Source: Saprospirales bacterium
GTDB taxonomy: Bacteria; Bacteroidota; Bacteroidia; Chitinophagales; Saprospiraceae
Direction: 5' to 3'
Length of the DNA: 64,000 nt
NCBI GenBank assembly: GCA_016711045.1
Contig: JADJTT010000008.1
Span: 186,001 to 250,000, forward strand
Shown: positions 59,005-64,000 of the stretch, one piece after another
Layout of the letters: each line of letters starts with the position of its first letter
Numbering within the stretch: position 1 is the first letter of the stretch
Translations under genes and position numbers: made by a program
The notes under the pieces: model-generated
What the model was told of the DNA's origin: nothing
Databases searched by the model: none
Seen by the model: the letters and a program-made list of their open reading frames with translations, nothing else

Positions 59005-59853
59005 ATGAAAGGATTTTTCCAGAATATCAGTGCGGGGAAATGGCTACTACTGGGGGGACTCCTGCTCCTGATCGCCCAGGTAGTCGTATTGGTCGATTGG
59101 CTGGTGCTCGATTCCTACCTTCCCTGGCTGAGCGCCTGGTTTTTTGGCTCGGCTATTCTGGTATTGCTGGTGTTGGTCTACCGCAAACTCATCATCAACT
59201 ACAACGAGTATAAAAGCATGACCAATAATGGGTTTGCCCAGGTGGAGGCGCTGTTTTACCTGCACTCCCGCCTGCAATTGCGCCGGGCGTTGCCCCGGAT
59301 GCGCAGCTTCGGCATCTCGCCCGATTTTGCCAATGTACTGGTCGATTATGTCCTCAAAGTTAAACCAGGCGTCATCGTCGAATGTGGAGGCGGGATCAGC
59401 ACGCTGGTGAATGGGTATTTGCTGGAGCAACAAGGTGGCGGGCATGTGTATGCCCTTGAGCACGATGCCTCTTTTGCCCGGCAAACCCAGGAGGAACTTC
59501 AACGGCACAGCCTGGTAAACTGGGCCACCGTTATCCATGCTCCTTTAGAAGCATTCCATCTCGATGGAAAAGAATGGAAATGGTATGCCGCTGCAGGCTG
59601 GAAAGACCTTCCCGGAATTGACTTCCTCATCATCGACGGCCCTCCTGCCTATATCCAGGAAATGGCCAGATATCCTGGTTTCCCACTCTTATTGGAAAAG
59701 CTCAATCCGGACGCTACCATCCTGGTCGACGATTGTATTCGTCCCGAAGACAGGCAAACCGTCGAAAAATGGATACATGATTTCCCGGATTGGGAAGTGG
59801 AATGGGTCAGGACGGAGAAGTTGGCGGCGGTGATTAGGAGAAAGAGTTTTTAA
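59005..59853 (+). CDS. membrane-anchored class I methyltransferase
   Basis: 282 aa from the ATG at 59005 (MKGFFQNISAGKWLLLGGLL). Two N-terminal membrane helices (about 12-32 and 42-60), then a cytoplasmic methyltransferase-24-like domain: VIVECGGGISTLVNGYLL (SAM motif I), VYALEHDASFARQTQEEL, DFLIIDGPPAYI (motif with Asp) and TILVDDCIRPEDRQTVE. Substrate unknown; O-methylation of a small molecule or sugar is possible. Its tight link to terC is not explained by known functions. Confidence 0.82.
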   Translation: MKGFFQNISAGKWLLLGGLLLLIAQVVVLVDWLVLDSYLPWLSAWFFGSAILVLLVLVYRKLIINYNEYKSMTNNGFAQVEALFYLHSRLQLRRALPRMRSFGISPDFANVLVDYVLKVKPGVIVECGGGISTLVNGYLLEQQGGGHVYALEHDASFARQTQEELQRHSLVNWATVIHAPLEAFHLDGKEWKWYAAAGWKDLPGIDFLIIDGPPAYIQEMARYPGFPLLLEKLNPDATILVDDCIRPEDRQTVEKWIHDFPDWEVEWVRTEKLAAVIRRKSF

Positions 59854-60053
59854 TTTTCAGTTTTTAATTTTCAGTTGTTTCAACTGATGTTGCTCAGTAA
59901 CGAATGTTACGCACTAGTTAGTCCCAAGTGATTTGACGGCCATCGGCCGTCAAATCACTTTAGTTTTAGTATAGCACTATGTTTAGAAGAAAAAAATTTC
60001 TGACTGCATAACATCAGTTTTTAACTGAAAATTAAAAACTAAAAACTAAAAAC
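59848..60053. repeat. AT-rich inverted repeat with central terminator hairpin
   Basis: The left part has (TTTTTAATTTTCAG) twice (59848-59875); the right part (60018-60053) reads AACTGAAAATTAAAAACTAA with AAAAACT repeats, its complement. Similar low-complexity tails occur at 40139-40170. Within it, a true terminator hairpin is at 59926-59960. Confidence 0.65.
59926..59960. terminator. intrinsic terminator of the terC operon
   Basis: AAGTGATTTGACGGCC (59926-59941) pairs with its complement (59945-59960), 3-nt loop, T-rich tail. 73 bp after the methyltransferase stop; the convergent gene ends at 60057. Confidence 0.85.
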
Positions 60054-60056
60054 TCC

Positions 60057-60491
60057 CTAAATCCTCCCCCACACTTCCACCACTGCCTTTTTATCGGCCT
60101 TGTCGGCGGTGTCGTACCAGACGACCACCTTTTTGACGGATCGGGGCCCCAGGAGTCCAAATTTGATCACTTTGGATTGTTGGCCTTCTTCCAGGTTTTG
60201 GCCGAGTTTTACGACCTTTTCTTTTCCATTGTCAAATCGAATGACACAGCGGGTGATATTGACCTCGGAGCGGGTGACGCGAAATTGAAGCGCGGTGAAG
60301 CGGTCGTTGGATCCCGTGATCAGGATCTCATCTTTATCCAGTTTTTTATTCACTTTTTTCTCTCCGATCTTTACCCATTCAGGCGGTTGGTTGGCCTGTA
60401 TGGGCTTGGCCGAGATCAGGGCAAAGAGGGCAAATCCCAGGAAAAAGACCCAGGCATAGGGGGTGGAGCGATAGCATTGGATACATTTCAT
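60057..60491 (-). CDS. exported small protein (DUF2541-like)
   Basis: 144 aa with a signal-like N-terminus (WVFFLGFALFALISAKPIQA). The mature part, EWVKIGEKKVNKKLDKDEIL, TGSNDRFTALQFRVTRSEVN, then CVIRFDNGKEKVVKLGQNLEEG and KKVVVWYDTADKADKKAVVEV, is a short beta-sandwich of the DUF2541/YaaI type, function unknown. It is the last gene of a leftward polysaccharide-like cluster, 30 bp downstream of the GT2 gene. Confidence 0.7.
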   Translation of the reverse strand: MKCIQCYRSTPYAWVFFLGFALFALISAKPIQANQPPEWVKIGEKKVNKKLDKDEILITGSNDRFTALQFRVTRSEVNITRCVIRFDNGKEKVVKLGQNLEEGQQSKVIKFGLLGPRSVKKVVVWYDTADKADKKAVVEVWGRI

Positions 60492-60521
60492 GTGGATTCA
60501 AACGATTTTTTTTGGGAAGTA

Positions 60522-61526
60522 TTATACTACTTTTTTTTTCATTGGCAGCTCCATAATCCCCCACAGACTCCCCAACCCATAGCTGAGGTGTAATGCCCCG
60601 AAAGCGATCCTGGAAAGGGGGAGCATGGGAAAACAACGGGCACGAATGGCAATACCTAACCCGGCGATACCTGTGAGGATGAAATAGATTAAAAAGGGGA
60701 CCCATACCCACCACCAGCCGGCCAAACTCAACAGGATCGCGCCGAGCAGGTAGAGCACAAAGCCCAGGGGCACGAAATGGCGCAGGGACAGGGAGGCAAG
60801 CTGTCCGGTGAGGAAGGCGGTGCGAATGACCCACCGGCCGTTTTGGAAGTTATTTTTCCATAGATCCCGGAAGGTATCGCGGGCAAAATAGGTACAATGC
60901 ACTTCGGGCAAGAGGAATATCTTGCCGCCCCCAGCCCGGATGCGTTTGTTGAGCTCAATGTCCTGGTTGCGCTCCAGCCGCTCGTCGTAGTAGCCGTATT
61001 TGTCAAATACGCCTCGGGGGTAGCAACCGAAGGGCACCGTATCTGCTTCGACCGGACGATCCACGCCTATTCGAAACAAGGCGTTGCCCACACCCAATGG
61101 ATGGGTGAGCACCGCGGCGATGGCCCGGGCTTTCGGGGAGTTGTTGCGCGGCCGGGTGATCCAAACCCCGCCGACGTTATCAGCGCCGGTTTTCAGCAGT
61201 CCGGCTACCAATTTTTCCACATAATCAGGAGGGTAGGAGGCGTGGGCATCCATGCGTACAATGATTGCACCTTGTGACTCCCGGATGCCCCGGTTCATGG
61301 CTTGGGGTACGAAGCGATCCGGATTATCCAGCAGCGTGATTTTTATTAATTCAGTCCGGAAGTTGGCCACCAATTCACGGGTTCCATCGGTACTTCCGCC
61401 ATCTATCACCCACACCTCGAGATGCCTCAGGGAATAGGTTTGGCTTTCGATGTCGCGCAACACGCTTTCGATGTAACGCGCTTCGTTCAGGCAGGGAATG
61501 AGGATGCTGACTTTTGGGTAGAGCAT
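60522..61526 (-). CDS. GT2 glycosyltransferase, ExoA-like
   Basis: 334 aa. Nucleotide-binding VSILIPCLNEARYIESVLRD, the metal site VIDGGSTDGT and VRMDAHASYP, acceptor QNQ-like ERNQDIELNKRI, and then three C-terminal membrane helices (LASLSLRHFVPLGFVLYLLG; SLAGWWWVWVPFLIYFILTG). The sequence order VWITRPRNNSPKARAIAAVL, GVGNALFRIG and TVPFGCYPRGVFDKYGYYDE is that of ExoA-type transferases, which transfer the second sugar on a lipid carrier in exopolysaccharide assembly. Donor unknown. Second-last gene in the cluster. Confidence 0.9.
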   Translation of the reverse strand: MLYPKVSILIPCLNEARYIESVLRDIESQTYSLRHLEVWVIDGGSTDGTRELVANFRTELIKITLLDNPDRFVPQAMNRGIRESQGAIIVRMDAHASYPPDYVEKLVAGLLKTGADNVGGVWITRPRNNSPKARAIAAVLTHPLGVGNALFRIGVDRPVEADTVPFGCYPRGVFDKYGYYDERLERNQDIELNKRIRAGGGKIFLLPEVHCTYFARDTFRDLWKNNFQNGRWVIRTAFLTGQLASLSLRHFVPLGFVLYLLGAILLSLAGWWWVWVPFLIYFILTGIAGLGIAIRARCFPMLPLSRIAFGALHLSYGLGSLWGIMELPMKKKVV

Positions 61527-61530
61527 GGCG

Positions 61531-62643
61531 TTAGGTTAACAATACTTTCTGATAGAACGCCCATAGTTTTTCTTCTTCGGTTTGCCAGTTGTAGGTCGAT
61601 TCCATGGCCTTTCTTCCGCGCATGCCGGTAGCTTGTGCTTCTTCGGGGTGCGCGAGCAGCTCCGCAATCGCATGCGCAATTTCTTTTGGATTGGCGGGAT
61701 CTACGCACTTACCACAGCCCGCATCTTCCACGATCTTTTTCCAGCGCGTGAAATGGGAGCAAACGACCGGAATTCCGGCGGCCATGTATTCAAATAACTT
61801 GTTGGGTTGGTTTTTATTGTGGTTGGGCGCCGGCAGGAAGGTGACGATCCCGATCTTGCTTTCGGCGAGAAAGCGGGCCACTTCCTTTCGGGACTGGCGC
61901 CCCACAAAGTCGACGCGATCCCACCCGGGCCGTGTTTTCATCCGGGCTTCGAGCTCGGGTGTTTCAAAATACCCCACCAGGGTGAGCCGCCAATCGCCGG
62001 GTTCTTCCAGGGCGGCGAGGAGTTCCCCGATTCCGCGGATCTCGTTGAGGAGGCCGACATAGCAGACATCCCGCTTCTTTTTCGACCAATCTTCTTCCAC
62101 GTAGAGCATATCCGGTTCGGGGTAGTTGTTGATGTCGATGGTAAGGGGGTTGTAGGGCAGCAAGCGGTCGCGCACGGTATCCACGGCGGTGACGATGCCA
62201 TCCATCTTTCCGGCCATATACTTTTCATACTGGTCGTACATGCCGGCAATGAGTGGCCGGATGAAGGCAGGCAGGTATTGCTTGGTGCGGATCTGATTGG
62301 GCACATGTTCGTGCACGTCGAAGATCACCTTTTTGCCTTTCCGCTGGAGCCGCCTGCCTACGGGCATGAGTTCGGGATCGTGAAAATGGTAGAGGTCGGC
62401 GTCTATCTCCAGGGCTTTGCGGAAGATGGCGCCGGTGACCGCCTGCATGCGCTGCAGCCGGTTGCGGGCAGGGGCCTGGACGGAGTGGATAGTCACGCCC
62501 GGGAACGCTTCTACTTCCTGGTTAGCCACTACGAGGTGCACCTCCATGCCTTTGCGGGCCAGGGACGCACATTCCCGGTGCAGGATCCGGGTGTCGGACC
62601 AATAGTGGACGCTGGTGAGGTGGCAAACTTTAACGGGATTCAT
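61531..62643 (-). CDS. GT4 glycosyltransferase
   Basis: 370 aa. GT-B fold: VCHLTSVHYWSDTRILHREC with ADLYHFHDPELMPVGRRLQ in the acceptor half, DVHEHVPNQI, and donor half with CYVGLLNEIRGIGELLAALE, FVGRQSRKEVARFLAESKIG and PNKLFEYMAAGIPVVCSHF (the conserved EX-type contact is in KLFEYMAAG). Retaining nucleotide-sugar transferase, probably for surface glycan synthesis. Its stop is 4 bp before the GT2 start; it overlaps the next gene upstream by 14 bp. Confidence 0.93.
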   Translation of the reverse strand: MNPVKVCHLTSVHYWSDTRILHRECASLARKGMEVHLVVANQEVEAFPGVTIHSVQAPARNRLQRMQAVTGAIFRKALEIDADLYHFHDPELMPVGRRLQRKGKKVIFDVHEHVPNQIRTKQYLPAFIRPLIAGMYDQYEKYMAGKMDGIVTAVDTVRDRLLPYNPLTIDINNYPEPDMLYVEEDWSKKKRDVCYVGLLNEIRGIGELLAALEEPGDWRLTLVGYFETPELEARMKTRPGWDRVDFVGRQSRKEVARFLAESKIGIVTFLPAPNHNKNQPNKLFEYMAAGIPVVCSHFTRWKKIVEDAGCGKCVDPANPKEIAHAIAELLAHPEEAQATGMRGRKAMESTYNWQTEEEKLWAFYQKVLLT

Positions 62644-63772
62644 AGAGCGAGTGGTATACGTTTAGGAGCACAGTTTCCTGGTTTTCCCAGTTGTATTGCA
62701 GGGCTGCTTCGTGCAGGTGGGGTAGGTAGTCTTCCTTTTTCCATGCGCCAATTTGAAGGACGGCCTCTTCCAGTTGGTCGGGGTCGCGGAAATTTTCCAC
62801 TACGATACCCATGTGTGCATTGAGCACGTATTTCAGTCCTGCCAGGTTAGAGGCCAATACGGGGAGACCCGCCATGATATATTGAAAGATCTTGTTGCCG
62901 ATGGTGAGGTTGTGGTTGCCGGAAATGCCCTGGTAAAGGCAAAATCCCACGTCTGCACAGGCGGTATAGCGGTCGAGCTCGGTAGGGGCGACGGCGGGGT
63001 GGTAGTAGATTCCCGGAAAGTCAGCCGCATATTTTTCCACCAGAGAGGTTAGTGGCCCGAAGCCCAGTACGACGAGTACCTTGGAGTCATCCAGTTGAGA
63101 AAAGATCTCCAGCAGCGGTTCTACACCCCGGTGAGGGATGAGGCCCCCCTGGTAAAGATAAATGCGTTGGTCGGGGCGGATACCGAAGGTTTTTCTGAAA
63201 ATATCGGCATGGGGTTGTGGGGCGTGGTAGTTGGGGCAATTCATGACCACGGCCGGCCGGGTGATCCCATACCGCTCGACATAGGCGTCAGCAATCAACG
63301 GACTGACCACGATCATCGCATTGGCGTGGCGGATGAAGAAGCGCTCGGCCAGCCGGAGGAAAAAGCGGGGGTAGTATTTGGTGTGGGCTTCTGATTTGTC
63401 GAACTCCAGTTCGTGCGCATCGTAGACGATCTTTGCCCGGCGATTGACCAGCCATTTGGCGAGCACCACTACGGGCAGGGGCTCCAGGTCATTGCAGTGC
63501 AGGATATCGGCATGGCGGGCCATCCGGATGAGGCGAACCCACAATTCGGCGTATTTGATCAATTGAACCAGCCGGTTTTTCGACCAGTGCCGGGTGCGCA
63601 ACCGGATACGCGTAACCGGAATGCCGGCAACTACTTCCTCCTCGGGGAGCTCACCGCTGTGCAAGGCAGCGACCTGCACTTCATAGCCCGCGTTTTTCAA
63701 CGAAATACATTCTTTAAGCACCCGGCTGTCGTGCAAAAAGTTATTGAATACGATGGATAATACTTTTTTCAT
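62630..63772 (-). CDS. GT4 glycosyltransferase
   Basis: 380 aa from the ATG at 63772 (MKKVLSIVFNNFLHDSRVLK); a longer start at 63814 adds 14 residues. ADILHCNDLEPLPVVVLAKW, IVYDAHELEFDKSEAHT, IYLYQGGLIPHRGVEPLLEI, VLVVLGFGPLTSL and NKIFQYIMAGLPVLASNL mark a GT-B transferase. It overlaps the following GT4 gene by 14 bp (62630-62643), so translation is coupled. Sugar and linkage are not readable. Confidence 0.93.
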   Translation of the reverse strand: MKKVLSIVFNNFLHDSRVLKECISLKNAGYEVQVAALHSGELPEEEVVAGIPVTRIRLRTRHWSKNRLVQLIKYAELWVRLIRMARHADILHCNDLEPLPVVVLAKWLVNRRAKIVYDAHELEFDKSEAHTKYYPRFFLRLAERFFIRHANAMIVVSPLIADAYVERYGITRPAVVMNCPNYHAPQPHADIFRKTFGIRPDQRIYLYQGGLIPHRGVEPLLEIFSQLDDSKVLVVLGFGPLTSLVEKYAADFPGIYYHPAVAPTELDRYTACADVGFCLYQGISGNHNLTIGNKIFQYIMAGLPVLASNLAGLKYVLNAHMGIVVENFRDPDQLEEAVLQIGAWKKEDYLPHLHEAALQYNWENQETVLLNVYHSLYESR

Positions 63773-63800
63773 TGCCCGGCAAAGGAACGGATTTTTTAGA

Positions 63801-64000
63801 TTACTGGTGTGCAATGCGCCAAAGAAGGATCAGGCGGATACCCACCCCGATCGTGTAGGCGCCGGCCAAAAGGAGCAGCGTCTGGTCGGCGTTTTTTAGC
63901 CAGGTAGCGCCCAACAACAGGGCCAGGAGCACCAGTGCTAATTGCCCAAACTCCAGGATCGTATACCAGCGGGTGTATTCTTTCAGGTAAAAAAGGGCGG
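63801..64000 (-). CDS. membrane protein, C-terminal part, polysaccharide cluster
   Basis: The last 66 residues of a protein extending beyond the right edge: ALFYLKEYTRWYTILEFG, then QLALVLLALLLGATW, ADQTLLLLAGAYTI and GVGIRLILLWRIAHQ, with the stop at 63801-63803. Two to three hydrophobic helices are visible. Its place at the head of three glycosyltransferase genes suggests a flippase, polymerase or membrane-bound transferase, but the visible part is not diagnostic. It ends 28 bp before the ATG of the GT4 gene at 63772. Confidence 0.65.
   Translation of the reverse strand, partial: ALFYLKEYTRWYTILEFGQLALVLLALLLGATWLKNADQTLLLLAGAYTIGVGIRLILLWRIAHQ

Overview
The window looks like ordinary chromosome of a Bacteroidota bacterium, most likely from the Saprospiria (Lewinella/Haliscomenobacter-like). 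This rests on type IX secretion C-terminal sorting domains, both type A and the gliding-motility type (56234-57991, 50089-54582), a TonB-dependent receptor with an N-terminal carboxypeptidase-regulatory-like domain, promoters of the TAnnTTTG type, few Shine-Dalgarno sequences, a futalosine-pathway menaquinone gene (mqnD) and the order TPR protein-secG-groES-groEL. The taxon is inferred from protein style only; no rRNA or tRNA gene was found.

Left part (1-19.6 kb): secreted proteins including a papain-fold protein that has lost part of its catalytic triad, a DnaQ-like exonuclease paired with a cNMP/CBS/nucleotidyltransferase protein, a beta-helix protein, RecQ whose 3' end is frameshifted at an A-run, a glycosyltransferase, an outer-membrane barrel with a giant TPR partner, two aminotransferases (ornithine and class I), mqnD, a pseudouridine synthase and 3-hydroxybutyryl-CoA dehydrogenase.

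Decaying island (19.6-22.3 kb): two copies of a ~194-bp element with terminal inverted repeats flank a 103-bp tandem repeat, a broken AAA ATPase fragment, and a PIN toxin-antitoxin pair whose toxin has an early amber codon. This is the only clearly accessory segment.

Middle (22.3-45.4 kb): lipoprotein, hslR, PPK2, DUF58, a type-23-toxin-like secreted protein, SbtA bicarbonate transporter, an S9 peptidase, a cluster of very small stress-type membrane proteins (including a 51-aa lmo0937-family protein) with an outer-membrane barrel, a dynamin-like GTPase, WbqC, groES/groEL, secG, rdgB, ilvE, an aldo/keto reductase, two YceI proteins and a lipoprotein.

Right part (45.4-64 kb): a MoxR/ChlI-type ATPase, a YrdC/YciO protein, a TonB-dependent receptor, a 1497-aa sorted surface protein, a cytochrome c-like lipoprotein lacking its heme-ligand His, a methyltransferase, a secreted peptidyl-arginine-deiminase-like enzyme with a sorting domain, TerC, and the start of a polysaccharide cluster (three glycosyltransferases and a membrane protein) that leaves the right edge. 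Many genes end in long perfect hairpins. I found no CRISPR array, prophage or complete insertion sequence. Nothing here is a clear new multi-gene system; the best candidates for follow-up are the recQ slippery site, the small membrane protein cluster, the secreted deiminase and the two conserved protein pairs.
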